The notes below the pieces were generated by a model. That model saw only the letters and a list, made by a program, of their open reading frames with translations. It had not been told where the DNA came from and did not search any database. From Stentor roeselii (taxonomy: Eukaryota; Ciliophora; Heterotrichea; Heterotrichida; Stentoridae), in contig RSEH01000006.1 in the NCBI GenBank assembly GCA_006503475.1, positions 124,001-188,000 on the forward strand: 64,000 nucleotides of DNA, read 5' to 3'. Both the position numbers and the translations under genes were made by a program. Shown in pieces: positions 37,801 to 45,798 of the stretch (position 1 is the first letter of the stretch; each line of letters begins with the position of its first letter).

Positions 37801-38448
37801 GACAACACCCGATACATGATCAACTTGTTAAGAGAAGTGATAAAAGACATGAGATCTTTTCTTATCCTATTTTTCTATTCCACCTACTCATTCGCCTTGA
37901 TTTACTTTATAATGGTTAACAACTTGCTGAAGTACAGTCCTGAAGCTGAAGCTTCTCGGCAAGACTTCTCTCATTACATCGCCACTTCTTACCTGTTAAG
38001 TCTAGGAGAGTTCGACACAAACAACTACGGAACTTTCGAGTGGATTATTTTTTTCTTCGCTTCTGTGATCAACCCGCTTATCATGTTGAATCTCATCATT
38101 TCCATCATCGGCGATACCTTCGGCCGTGTGAAGGAAGAGCAAGAAATCGCTGACATGCAAGAACTCACATCAATGGTCGTTGAAGGCGAGTACGTTTTAT
38201 TCTGCAAGAGGAACCAGGGGAAGAAGAGCTATATGCAAATATGCAAAGAAGCCGAGCTGACCAGTGTCGAAGCTTCAGTCGACCGAGAACTCGACAATTT
38301 GAAGCTTCGCATTCGGATGATTGAAGAAGTTGTTTTGAAGAAGTCGAATGAAATGAAAACTGAAATAAACGAAACTGTATTTGGAGTGAATCAAAAGGTT
38401 GATGAGTTGACAAGTCTTATTGAACAGATAAGTTTGACCCAGGATTAA
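34840..38448 (+). CDS. WD40 - TRP-type ion channel fusion, second paralogue
   Basis: The 1202-residue product repeats the layout of 9277-12765. A long WD40 region at about residues 70-640 has about a dozen repeats (GHEKEVNKIVVS...SASDDTTVRAWNL, GHEKRVTHIEF...SSSNDHTLRIWDL). A helical ankyrin-like linker contains YNPLSIALHRNFRDCINAII, and about six membrane segments lie at roughly 875-1090. S6 ends VINPLIMLNLIISIIGDTFGRV, and a C-terminal helical coil follows (RELDNLKLRIRMIEEVV). The WD repeats are more eroded than in the first copy, several lacking the terminal Trp-Asp. It is most likely a cation channel of the TRP/polycystin superfamily; gating and location are unknown. An overlapping frame from 34806 is a shadow. 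Confidence 0.85.
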   Translation: MSEVKSYSPLAIALVSSLINPKHQTDSSSVLKSIFSTNSLHSYVLELKKAILIMKKYIPSEITTPFKGNCLEITRCGRFFVFGSVEGRIGVVDIGSKEVLQDIPLSGGSIYSIAMYNYDTNFLAAGKDGIIRNFDFRSFQVVSTFEGHEKEVNKIVVSVDESLCFSASDDTTVRAWNLYDTSETKVLYYHEKAALCLDKSADGSYLVSGGADKKIKIFNLQTEVVEQTLNEFTSSVWSVKISNTNSFVAGGDSNGNIKLWEMESYTLVKTLSGHEKRVTHIEFNKEQTVLISSSNDHTLRIWDLVEDKNELILTGHTGWVKSFKLSPDQKFIYSIAENYKILSWVSPRFNKSCRRSCHQNSIQFMCYSRNNHLIFTSDLTETKVWDVQTKSLLKSMKNIDRVTAMNVDSDGLTLLVAFSNYDVYSWNVEQESFIPKYKHSAIITSLVPSPDGQFLAVADINFRVMVLYKRNFAIANVFRSHNNVINVVVFSKPVMSENDQLFSGGEESWIFMYSIRENKSRKLPTSHTSPISALNVSRSNDFLISGDREGVFKIWSIAQTICIKTLRSHTDRITGIYFSENMKYFLISSCDSSISLWNSVSFAKVTHLKSKYPVTSFICTKNESELVSAEGTELQFMDNPLRTTQFFIYGPGREYYSFMKYIINICDGNDQEHDPSMDNWMVVPYEINALHFYSYFNLPGHLKLALQNKGPFYVSKSDYNPLSIALHRNFRDCINAIIKQIRLNVNEDPYSVSFIENSIVKLNELGFRGLDEFYSCILYKSDDKLLPKFCDEHVNLPVVYNSRNLAPQQKDFFSPDMISGFGRPLAFWQSALKIDAVMGSKDSIIFLESLLNCPNPNIFKTDFIRQLILYKWGYLKWVLMPQAAAYVLYLLFLIFYLLLTDLNDNYSLSGMFFLNISLACYEIFQLTLTGVKYFKDPWNYIDFFRMTSCFVYIIFAWVGFQQFISRQVLVLVIFLSCIRGISYFRLFDNTRYMINLLREVIKDMRSFLILFFYSTYSFALIYFIMVNNLLKYSPEAEASRQDFSHYIATSYLLSLGEFDTNNYGTFEWIIFFFASVINPLIMLNLIISIIGDTFGRVKEEQEIADMQELTSMVVEGEYVLFCKRNQGKKSYMQICKEAELTSVEASVDRELDNLKLRIRMIEEVVLKKSNEMKTEINETVFGVNQKVDELTSLIEQISLTQD

Positions 38449-38465
38449 TTAGGTAAGTCTTGGTA

Positions 38466-39416
38466 TTAGTCTAACATCATTAGTTTTGAAGGAATTCGAC
38501 CCACTTTTTCAGAGAGTCGGCCGAGCCACCAGTCAGGGTCGTCTGTTTTAATCACTTGGATTCGGTCACCGAGTTTAAATGAAAGCTCTCCGTGATGTTT
38601 CGCTTCGTATTCACTCATTGCTATTACTTCTCCTGGCTGTCCTGCAGGATTTGGAGTGGTAAATGAATGTTGAGTCTCTGATAATGACCGGAAACGGCCT
38701 GTGTTTTCTCCTGTTTCACAATCGATATTACTGAAACTGTGGGTTTTTAGAATTTCCAGCCCGAAGAGAGGAACTAGAAGTTTTAGTTCTTGGTCAAAGC
38801 AGGACTTTGCTGCTTGCACTTGATGAAAATCTCCAAATTGCTGTTCTAACACCTTGCAGAGCTTTTCAAAGTTATATTTTACTTTCAAGACAAAGTTTTC
38901 TACTGTTGACTTATAAGCCTTTATCATTATTTTCAAGTCTTTCGTTGATTTATGTCGAGTAGAATCAACTTCTTGGGTTGATTTAAATTTATTAAGCTGA
39001 ACCTTCAATAATTCATTTTCATTTGTAAGCTGTTGAATACGAGAAAAGAGCTTTTCTTCCGTTTTTCTTGCTTCTTCTTGCCGGAGGCTTGGCTTTGGAA
39101 GAGGAGAAAATTTTTCATGAAGTTCGCTTAAGTAAATCATTCGAGATTCTATCGTTTGTTTGGAGTCCAGTCGTCTAGATTTAGGAGTATCGAACAAGTG
39201 ATGGTGAAGTGCTTGCCGAGAGACAGTGAGAGGAGAAGACATCTCAGCAGTGCTCTGTGCTCGATTGTTCTTCGTTGTGTTCGGAGTCGAGCCTTGCTGC
39301 CGAATAAGCAGCAGCTCAGTGTCTTCAACTGCGTGAGTCGTTGGAGTCGTTATTTTTTTTATGTGGAAAGATGAGGCTCTTTTGCTTGGAATTCGGTTTG
39401 GAAGCCGGAAAGACAT
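38466..39416 (-). CDS. Coiled-coil protein with C-terminal SH3 domain
   Basis: The 316-residue product has a basic disordered N-terminus with Ser/Thr-Pro sites, a coiled coil at about 110-150 and again near 165-200. The C-terminus is a clear SH3 domain (about 262-315) with ALYDY-like MSEYEAKHHGELSF, DRIQVIKTDDPDWWLGRL and GRIPSKLM. The WW pair and Pro-binding aromatic residues are present. It is likely an adaptor that dimerises and binds proline-rich partners. It is tail-to-tail with the channel gene, 17 bp apart. Confidence 0.8.
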   Translation of the reverse strand: MSFRLPNRIPSKRASSFHIKKITTPTTHAVEDTELLLIRQQGSTPNTTKNNRAQSTAEMSSPLTVSRQALHHHLFDTPKSRRLDSKQTIESRMIYLSELHEKFSPLPKPSLRQEEARKTEEKLFSRIQQLTNENELLKVQLNKFKSTQEVDSTRHKSTKDLKIMIKAYKSTVENFVLKVKYNFEKLCKVLEQQFGDFHQVQAAKSCFDQELKLLVPLFGLEILKTHSFSNIDCETGENTGRFRSLSETQHSFTTPNPAGQPGEVIAMSEYEAKHHGELSFKLGDRIQVIKTDDPDWWLGRLSEKVGRIPSKLMMLD

Positions 39417-39474
39417 TTTTTCGTAACATTGCTGTTAAAATTAAGATTTCAAGATTTAGTTAGAAACTAATTAA

Positions 39475-40191
39475 CTAAGGGTTCACCAGACTAGCCTCAC
39501 TTCTTTCGATTAAACTACCCACGTATGCTTCTGCTGCTTCTTCTGGGTTTGATGGAAGACTCATGTTTCCGGATATGTTTAAAGCATCTTTAGTGTGGTC
39601 TTCTGTGGAACGGTGGGTAGGCTTTGGAGCTGGATGACGAGTTTCTTCTTTGTGGTCCATTGAGTCTGGGTGGGTTGGAGGCTTTTCGGAGTGAGGATCT
39701 TTAACTAGAGCTTGTCCATGTCCAGAAGATGGTTTCTCATGATGTTCTTCTTTATGTTCCGCTTTTTCATGATGAGCAGTAGGTTTATCATGATGAGGTG
39801 TAGGCTTGGTCTGATGATCTGCATGTTGTTTAGTTTTAGCCTCTTCATGTTTATGAGTCTTCGTAGAAACTTCCTCATTTTTGGCAGTTTTTCCAGTCGG
39901 ATCCTTTTTTGAAATATAAGGAACCGGTTGTTTCGAAGTAGGTACTTCCTTCAAATTCTTCTGAATGTTAACTCTAGGATAATCACAAGGAAGAGGTCCT
40001 CTAGACTTACTTGGGTCCCATTCAAACTTGTTTTTCTAATTGGCTTTTACACTACTGAGCGCCCTGAAGTACTTTGCTGAAAACTCGACGATATTCTTGG
40101 GCTGAAGTCGTAGAACCTCCCTAGTGAAATTCCTTAAAATGAGTGGAAAGTCAGGAGGAATGGTGTGCTTTTGGTAATACTCACTAGCCAT
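39475..40191 (-). CDS. RIIa-domain, His-rich protein (radial-spoke/ROPN1-like; one 15-nt intron)
   Basis: Exon 1 (40191-40051) encodes an RIIa docking/dimerisation fold, including IPPDFPLILRNFTREVLRLQ and FSAKYFRAL. Removing GTAAAAGCCAATTAG (40036-40050) joins it in frame to exon 2 (40035-39475), for 233 residues. The second half is rich in His, Lys and Glu (HHDKPTAHHEKAEHKEEHH) and ends EAAEAYVGSLIERSEASL. RIIa proteins of the ROPN1/SPA17/RSP7-RSP11 group sit in radial spokes or fibrous sheath and bind AKAP helices, so an axonemal role is likely. A frame beginning at 39954 uses TTG and is just exon 2. Confidence 0.8.
40036..40050 (-). other. 15-nt intron in the RIIa gene
   Basis: GTAAAAGCCAATTAG on the minus strand carries an in-frame stop. 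Its removal joins FRALSS to KNKFEWDPSK in one frame, linking the RIIa domain to its acidic/His-rich tail. Confidence 0.85.
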
Positions 40192-40214
40192 TTCAATTAT
40201 ATGAATATAAATAA

Positions 40215-41180
40215 CTAATTAGTCGGAGAAGCTAATGATCTCACTCGCTTTAGACTTGACTCGATGTCCTGCAACAAAGTGCTTGACCTTAGCTTCATAG
40301 ATCGAGGTGACAACTGTTCAATCATCTGGAAAGGAGACTTTCGGCCTACAATATTTGTCAGAAGTCGAAGTTTAGAATTCGGGTTCAACTTCGTTGAACT
40401 TGAAAGTGCTTCGAGTTCTGAATTTTTACTCAAAAGTAACTTTTTTAGTTCTTCCACTCTTCTTGCTTTAGAGTCTACTTCTCGTTTAAGTCTTAGGAAA
40501 GTGTCTTTATTCACGAATTTTGAGTTGAGTCTTCCAAGTTCTTCTTCGATTTTTTTGTTTTCAGTCATTATTTCCTGCAATTGTATTGAGGCCTGAGCTG
40601 TGCTCAGGCCTGTTGCGTTCACTTCAGCTTCATTGAACGATGAGGATGGACCTCCTAATGAAAGAGATTTGAGTCGGGCCAACTCGCCTTGGAGGATTCG
40701 AAGCTTCTTGTTGTAAAGGTTTCCGTGGTCGTAGTTCTCGATCTCTGTTATTTGGTACTGGTGATCTTTTATTTGGCTTAGAAGTGACTGGCTGTGGGAA
40801 CTCGCTCCTTCTTTCAAGGACCTGAAATTTTGCTTTTGGGTTAGAAGCTTGGACAGGATTTCATGTTTTGATACCAGGGATGACTGGAGCTTTACTAGGT
40901 CTTTCCCGATTTCTTCTGCTCTTGCGGTTCGGGTTTTCTTGTCTGAGGGAATCGAGGTGATGAACTCAATCATTTCTTTTACTTTGGAGATTTCTGAGGA
41001 GAACTCGTGGTGAATTAAAAGCACATTCTTTACCAAGTTCTTCTCCTCTTGTGGGCGTTGCTTGAAGTTAGATTTCAATTCGTTTCTCTCTCTCTCAAGT
41101 TCATTATTTTCTTGTTGAATGAATAAAAGATAATGCTCGAGTTCTTCTCTCACTATGGTACGATTTGAAAAGCAACTCAT
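40215..41180 (-). CDS. Coiled-coil protein
   Basis: The 321-residue product has coiled coils at about 10-50, 95-190 and 200-265, and a basic Ser-rich C-terminus (SSLKRVRSLASPTN). No other domain is visible. It precedes the RIIa gene on the same strand, with 23 bp between its stop and the RIIa start, which may hint at a shared ciliary role. Confidence 0.65.
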   Translation of the reverse strand: MSCFSNRTIVREELEHYLLFIQQENNELERERNELKSNFKQRPQEEKNLVKNVLLIHHEFSSEISKVKEMIEFITSIPSDKKTRTARAEEIGKDLVKLQSSLVSKHEILSKLLTQKQNFRSLKEGASSHSQSLLSQIKDHQYQITEIENYDHGNLYNKKLRILQGELARLKSLSLGGPSSSFNEAEVNATGLSTAQASIQLQEIMTENKKIEEELGRLNSKFVNKDTFLRLKREVDSKARRVEELKKLLLSKNSELEALSSSTKLNPNSKLRLLTNIVGRKSPFQMIEQLSPRSMKLRSSTLLQDIESSLKRVRSLASPTN

Positions 41181-41370
41181 AAATTATTTACCATTGATTT
41201 GTAAATTTAAAGTAATGTATTCATGTATTTTCATTTACGATTGACTAGATCATTGAATCATACAAGACTCGATAAAAACATCATCAATTAAATTTCTACC
41301 TAATTTAAATACTTTCTAAAATTTTCTTAAAAATTTTAATAATTACCCTCCATTTAACCAATCTTAAATC

Positions 41371-41778
41371 CTACCCATCACTAATTTTTAACTTATTATA
41401 AACCGAAACCAATCTATGCTTGTTAAGTCTCAACTTCATCTTATCAAAATTTCCATTATCCTTTGCCAAAATCTGACCGGATTTGATCTTCGGAAGAGAA
41501 TTTCTCAAAATTTTAATTTTTTGAGTAGAATCCTCAATTTTCAAATCTCCCGAAACTTTTTTTCTATCACAGCTCAAATTTTTCCTACTTCTCATTTTAT
41601 TAAACCTTATAGAATAACAAGAAAGCATATCTTTTTTCTCTTTTTCCCTTTTAACCTTATTAAGCCTATTGACCATATCCTGATATTCAAACTGTGCAGA
41701 ATACAACTTATCAACACTGACTCCCAAATTTTTAGCTTTTTTTTGAGTTAAAAACTTGCAAAATTGGTCGAGATCCAT
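41371..41778 (-). CDS. Small basic protein of unknown function
   Basis: The 135-residue product is Lys/Arg-rich and mostly helical (DQFCKFLTQKKAKNLGVS, YQDMVNRLNKVKREKEKKD). No family is recognised. Its start codon is only 11 bp from the divergent start of the FAM136A-like gene, so the two must share a promoter region that extends into coding DNA. Confidence 0.55.
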   Translation of the reverse strand: MDLDQFCKFLTQKKAKNLGVSVDKLYSAQFEYQDMVNRLNKVKREKEKKDMLSCYSIRFNKMRSRKNLSCDRKKVSGDLKIEDSTQKIKILRNSLPKIKSGQILAKDNGNFDKMKLRLNKHRLVSVYNKLKISDG

Positions 41779-41789
41779 ACTTTATTAAC
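41779..41789. promoter_or_regulatory. 11-bp bidirectional start region
   Basis: ACTTTATTAAC is all that separates two divergent start codons. It reads TTAATAAAGTATG on the minus strand and CTTTATTAACATG on the plus strand. Core promoter elements must overlap coding sequence. Confidence 0.5.
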
Positions 41790-42176
41790 ATGGAGACCAG
41801 CCTTTTTACGCAAGAGTTCAAGAAAAGGTCTGCTGATCTCAGCAAGTTCATGGAGATCGAGTTCTTGAAGCTGAAATATAAAGTCGCTCTATGTGCTCAT
41901 AACTGTTTCGACAGAGAATCGTTCTTAGAAGCTATTTCATGTGAAAAAGAATGTACCAGCAGTGTTGAAACTGCCTTCGTCACCATGAAAAACCTTCAAA
42001 AAATGATGGCCAGTCGGATGGATCAATGCAAGAAAGATGCTGACGAAGGATTAGAAGGACTGAACGGGAAAATCGATGAAGCCGCTGCAGGTCATGAGCT
42101 TTGTTATCAGCAGTATTATCAAGACCTCGAGTCTATGAAGAAAGAGATGGAAAAAGAGTTTTCTTATTATTATTAA
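41790..42176 (+). CDS. FAM136A-like (DUF842) helical CX3C protein
   Basis: The 128-residue product is helical, with a CX3C motif in KVALCAHNCFDR and another in SCEKECTSS, followed by single cysteines in DQCKKDA and HELCYQQY. Order and spacing follow FAM136A, a mitochondrial intermembrane-space protein with CX3C repeats, though the last two CX3C pairs are reduced to one Cys each. This suggests import by the MIA pathway. Assignment is moderate because it rests on pattern only. Confidence 0.65.
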   Translation: METSLFTQEFKKRSADLSKFMEIEFLKLKYKVALCAHNCFDRESFLEAISCEKECTSSVETAFVTMKNLQKMMASRMDQCKKDADEGLEGLNGKIDEAAAGHELCYQQYYQDLESMKKEMEKEFSYYY

Positions 42177-42273
42177 ATCAAAAAGTCGATATTTGTTAAA
42201 GGTTTATATTCTTTTTATTACTTATACTTCAATCCTGACAACAGTTCAACATTTTCTTAAAATTTCTATTTGC

Positions 42274-42723
42274 ATGATTGCTGAGAAGCCTGTTTGTGTC
42301 AAATACAAGAAACTAACACTCTCAGACGTGATTGCTGTCGACTTCTGCTGGCTAGGCAAGGTGAAATCAGGTGTAAAAAATGTGCTCGAATCTCGAGTTC
42401 TAAAATGGGACACCCGGATAAAAGGTATAATCAAAAACTTCTGTAAAATCCGTCTTCTAGGTAAAAAAGCAAGAATCTTAGAAGACGTTGGAGTGATCTT
42501 AATCCCAACACGTTACACTTTAAATTACTTCAGTCCTCAAACAGGTGAAAAAGCTGAAGGAATAGTGAAAAACTGGACCGACAAAGAAATCGGTGCACTT
42601 TCAGAAGGTTTCAACACAATTCTATCAGTCGATAACTGTAAATTCGAAGGAGAAATCTGGAAAGACCAAAATGGAAGTGAGATTCGAAGAGATTGCAAAG
42701 TTTCTTTTATCATCGAGAAGTAA
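42274..42723 (+). CDS. RPA43/Rpb7-like RNA polymerase stalk subunit (tentative)
   Basis: The 149-residue product has an N-terminal SHS2-like region ending KKARILEDVGVILIPTRYTL and then GEKAEGIVKNWTDKEIGALSEGFNTIL, which resembles the OB/S1 part of RPA43 (G-x-x-x-x-G-x-V...I-G-x-L...F-N). RPA43 is the Pol I partner of RPA14 and binds the Rrn3/TIF-IA initiation factor. The family is usually longer, so this could also be another Rpb7 homologue. The open frame extends to 42193 only with a TTG start; the ATG at 42274 was chosen. Confidence 0.5.
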   Translation: MIAEKPVCVKYKKLTLSDVIAVDFCWLGKVKSGVKNVLESRVLKWDTRIKGIIKNFCKIRLLGKKARILEDVGVILIPTRYTLNYFSPQTGEKAEGIVKNWTDKEIGALSEGFNTILSVDNCKFEGEIWKDQNGSEIRRDCKVSFIIEK

Positions 42724-42803
42724 TTAAAAGTTAGGGTCGAGACTGAAAATGAATTCGTGAGACTAGTGGGAAGAGACCCGGTGGTAGTGAATAGTTAAGT
42801 CTA

Positions 42804-43199
42804 TTAATCCTCGTATCTCACGTCAAGGCTGTTCTGAGCGTCGGCCACGCCCCAGGTCATGTTTGCCTGCGCTGAGATCACGTCATGGTCTGGCTTGGTG
42901 ACTGTTTCATAATAAAGAATCGCCGGGTAACACAGTAGAATTCCAAGTCTCACCCAAAAAGTGTTGCTTTCAGGATACTCGTATTTCGGAAGGTTCGCCA
43001 TTCGTCGCCAGTTCGAATAAATGACAGCCTTTTGGACGATAGGCTCTGAAGTTACTTCTTCTTCCATCTGGACCTTGGGTTGAAAGACTTCTTCTTTCGA
43101 GTACCTCCTGGCTTTAAATGAGTAGTGGGACTGATAAGTAGATGTCGGAAGTTTGGTCTTAAATAATTTGTTGGAAAGTCGGTGTAAATGGAAACTCAT
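42804..43199 (-). CDS. Probable mitochondrial single-TM protein
   Basis: The 131-residue product begins MSFHLHRLSNKLFKTKLPTST, an amphipathic basic presequence. It has one membrane segment at about 83-100 (FWVRLGILLCYPAILYYET) and a short polar tail. The shape resembles small accessory subunits of respiratory complexes, but no specific subunit is recognised. Its start is 10 bp upstream of the end of the CDPK gene region on the same strand. Confidence 0.55.
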   Translation of the reverse strand: MSFHLHRLSNKLFKTKLPTSTYQSHYSFKARRYSKEEVFQPKVQMEEEVTSEPIVQKAVIYSNWRRMANLPKYEYPESNTFWVRLGILLCYPAILYYETVTKPDHDVISAQANMTWGVADAQNSLDVRYED

Positions 43200-43209
43200 T
43201 TATTACTAC

Positions 43210-44799
43210 TCAAGGTGAAAACTGACGAAACATCATTCCTTGAAACTCCTTCAAGTCAATCTCCCCATCGCCGTTCAAATCAACTTCCTTTACAATTTTC
43301 TGCACCTCTTCCAAATCTGCAAGACCAGGACCTAAAAGTTTTTTTAGTTCTTCAACAGTGAGTTTTCCGTTACCATCAGCGTCAAACCTCTCAAAGGCCA
43401 AGACAAGATTTTCCTGATTTGCAATTGTTTCAGTTTTTAAACAAGCAGTGATGAACTCAGAGTAATCAATGAACCCTGACTCGTTCAAATCGATTTTTTT
43501 CATCACTTTGTCGACTTCTTCCAAGGCCTGTGTGCGGTTCATGATTTTTGAATAAGCCGTTAAAAGCTCTTCTCGACTGATTTTTCCGTCGCCGTCTTGG
43601 TCGAGGTTTCTGAACTCGACGCTTAGTTTCACAAGAGTTTCTTTTGAAACTAGCTGAGAAGCGATGAACATGCTGACTGCTTGTTGAAATTTCTGCCCAA
43701 ATCGAAAGTTTGAAAGTTTTTTCAAGTTTAAAATGTCGAAAGTCGCTTGAGTCCCTGACTGTAGCCATGGGTGGACCATCGCTTCTTGAATTGAAAGTCG
43801 TTTCGTGATATCAACTCTTAAAAGACCTCTTAACAAGTCCTTCGCCTCATCTGAGATCTTCGCCCATGAAGGTGATTTAATTGAAAACTCGCCTTGAACG
43901 ACTCGACTTCTGAGGTCTTGTTCTGTTTTTCCATAAAAAGGTAGTTTTCCAGTGAGAAGGACGAAAAGAATCACTCCACAACTCCAAGAGTCACATTTCG
44001 GGTCGAAGGAATTAGAGAGAAGTGCTTCAGGAGATGAAAATGAAATATTTGACTGTCGGAAGTCGCAGCTTAAAAGCTGCGACATTAAAGAAGAATTTCC
44101 GAAACCGATGAGTTTTATAGTCAGAGGATTCGAGGACTCCATCAGTAAGTTGCTGGGTTGGAGGTCTCTGTGAGTTATCTGCTGCTTGTGACAGTAACTC
44201 ACTCCGCTGAAGACTTGCCTCATGATGTTGGCTGCCATTTCCTCAGAAAAGAACCTGTTTGAAATAATGTAGTCAATCAGGTAGCCCCCTGCGATGTACT
44301 CAGTTACCAGGTGGATGTACCAACTGTCTTCGAAACATTCAAACACTTGCACGATGTTCGGGTGGTCAAGACTTCGGAGAATTTCGAATTCTTTGCGAAA
44401 AGGAGAAGAATCAGTGGAGGATTGAGTAAAACGAAACTTTTCAATACTTTTTATTGCTCGATTTAACTTGCTGCTTTTTTGGACTCCTAAACGCACGTAA
44501 CCGTAGAAACCTTCTCCGAGCTTTTGAAGGATTTCATAAGAATTTTCTAGTTTTTGGTCATTGTAGATTGTGAAATGGGATGGAGTGATTTTGAGTGTTT
44601 TTTTTTTAGGTTGTTCTGAAGGAATTTGGGTTGATGGGATTTCGGATACTGGGTTCACTGAACTTGAGGATGGAAGTTTTGAGTGAGATTGGTTTAATCT
44701 TGGAGATGGTTGCTTTGCAGGGTTTTGATCTGTTTGGAGATGGTCGTTTTCTAAGGGCTTTTTTGATGATTTTAAGGTTTTTGCAGGACAGCAGCCCAT
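43210..44799 (-). CDS. Calcium-dependent protein kinase (CDPK) with degenerate DFG motif
   Basis: The 529-residue product starts MGCCPAKTLK, a dual acylation signal. An in-frame ATG at 44838 exists, but the 44799 start sits in TATAAATATG context and gives the classical CDPK N-terminus. The kinase domain (about 65-325) has LGEGFYGYVRLG, Lys in RAIKSI and HRDLQPSNLLM. DFG is replaced by GFG in LIGFGNSS, removing the magnesium-binding Asp, and the catalytic-loop Lys is Gln. Four EF hands follow (DQDGDGKISREE, DLNESGFIDYSE, DADGNGKLTVEE, DLNGDGEIDLKE), all with good calcium ligands. It is a calcium sensor whose kinase activity is doubtful. Confidence 0.9.
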   Translation of the reverse strand: MGCCPAKTLKSSKKPLENDHLQTDQNPAKQPSPRLNQSHSKLPSSSSVNPVSEIPSTQIPSEQPKKKTLKITPSHFTIYNDQKLENSYEILQKLGEGFYGYVRLGVQKSSKLNRAIKSIEKFRFTQSSTDSSPFRKEFEILRSLDHPNIVQVFECFEDSWYIHLVTEYIAGGYLIDYIISNRFFSEEMAANIMRQVFSGVSYCHKQQITHRDLQPSNLLMESSNPLTIKLIGFGNSSLMSQLLSCDFRQSNISFSSPEALLSNSFDPKCDSWSCGVILFVLLTGKLPFYGKTEQDLRSRVVQGEFSIKSPSWAKISDEAKDLLRGLLRVDITKRLSIQEAMVHPWLQSGTQATFDILNLKKLSNFRFGQKFQQAVSMFIASQLVSKETLVKLSVEFRNLDQDGDGKISREELLTAYSKIMNRTQALEEVDKVMKKIDLNESGFIDYSEFITACLKTETIANQENLVLAFERFDADGNGKLTVEELKKLLGPGLADLEEVQKIVKEVDLNGDGEIDLKEFQGMMFRQFSP

Positions 44800-44984
44800 A
44801 TTTATAGCATTTAAGGGTTTTACAAGGTTTTTAGACATTTTCTCAAAGCATTGATTAAAGAATAAAAGTTTACAGTTGGGTAAATATTTATTGACTTTAA
44901 AGGATTAGTTATTAAAAATGAATGATTTTCTTCACTTTAAGTTTAGATATGATCATATCTTTGGAACTGCAAGATCTTTGAATA

Positions 44985-45644
44985 ATGGGAAGTAGGCCGT
45001 CATCTAAAGTCATTTACCCAAGTCAAGAACTATCGAAGAGCTATGAATTAGTCACATTTGCCGATAGAGAATTCGATGAAAGCATAATTTCAAGTCTAGT
45101 CTCGCAACCTCCTCTCTCCACCTACACCCTGCAAAATCTAATCCTAAAAAAGATAGAAAAGTCTAGATCAAAACTTCTGAAGCAATTCCTGAATATATTC
45201 CCTGCAACAAAATCCAACTCAGCAGTCTTCATCAGTTTACACATCTCTCGTTGCAAGGCTAAAACCGGTTATTTCGACTACATCAACTCAATGCGATCTC
45301 TTCACTTCGCCCACGTGATAAAACAAGAAGTGATCACAAAAGAACTAATAAAAAAAAGCCGTTCAAAAAGCGAGCTATTAGACTATTACTTAAAAAACAT
45401 CCGAGGATGTTTTTCTCTTCAAGGCCTTTGCGAGCTAGAAGAACTTATCGAATCAGACTACAAAGGTTTTAAAATTCTAGTCTTGTTATTTCGACAAACA
45501 TTTGACAATAAAAAGAATGTCGAAAGTCAGCTCTTAAACATAAAAGGAGTAGACAAGTCAGACATCATCCCTCACGGTTTCGAAACGGTTCAAGAATCAG
45601 TTCAAGAAAGTCTTTACCAGCTTCAGTTTCCGAATATACATTAA
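44985..45644 (+). CDS. Unknown MGS-start protein
   Basis: The 219-residue product starts MGSRPSSKVIY, compatible with N-myristoylation. The rest is helical and basic, with no recognised domain (RCKAKTGYFDYINSMRSLHF, QGLCELEELIESDYKGFKI). It lies head-to-head with the CDPK gene, 185 bp apart. Confidence 0.55.
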   Translation: MGSRPSSKVIYPSQELSKSYELVTFADREFDESIISSLVSQPPLSTYTLQNLILKKIEKSRSKLLKQFLNIFPATKSNSAVFISLHISRCKAKTGYFDYINSMRSLHFAHVIKQEVITKELIKKSRSKSELLDYYLKNIRGCFSLQGLCELEELIESDYKGFKILVLLFRQTFDNKKNVESQLLNIKGVDKSDIIPHGFETVQESVQESLYQLQFPNIH

Positions 45645-45798
45645 TCTAATAATCTTTAAACTTCAAAAATTTTAAGTCTTTTTAAATAATTTCAATAACT
45701 TAACCTTATCCAACTACAGAAAGAATAAAATAATCACAATAGTCCATCAAAAAATCAGTATTTCTAGCACGATTCACTTCGAATGAATCATAATAAAG

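Noticed and set aside
39475-39954. Treating exon 2 of the RIIa gene as a complete gene
   Set aside because: Its first codon is TTG; removal of a 15-nt intron joins it to an RIIa domain with a proper ATG.
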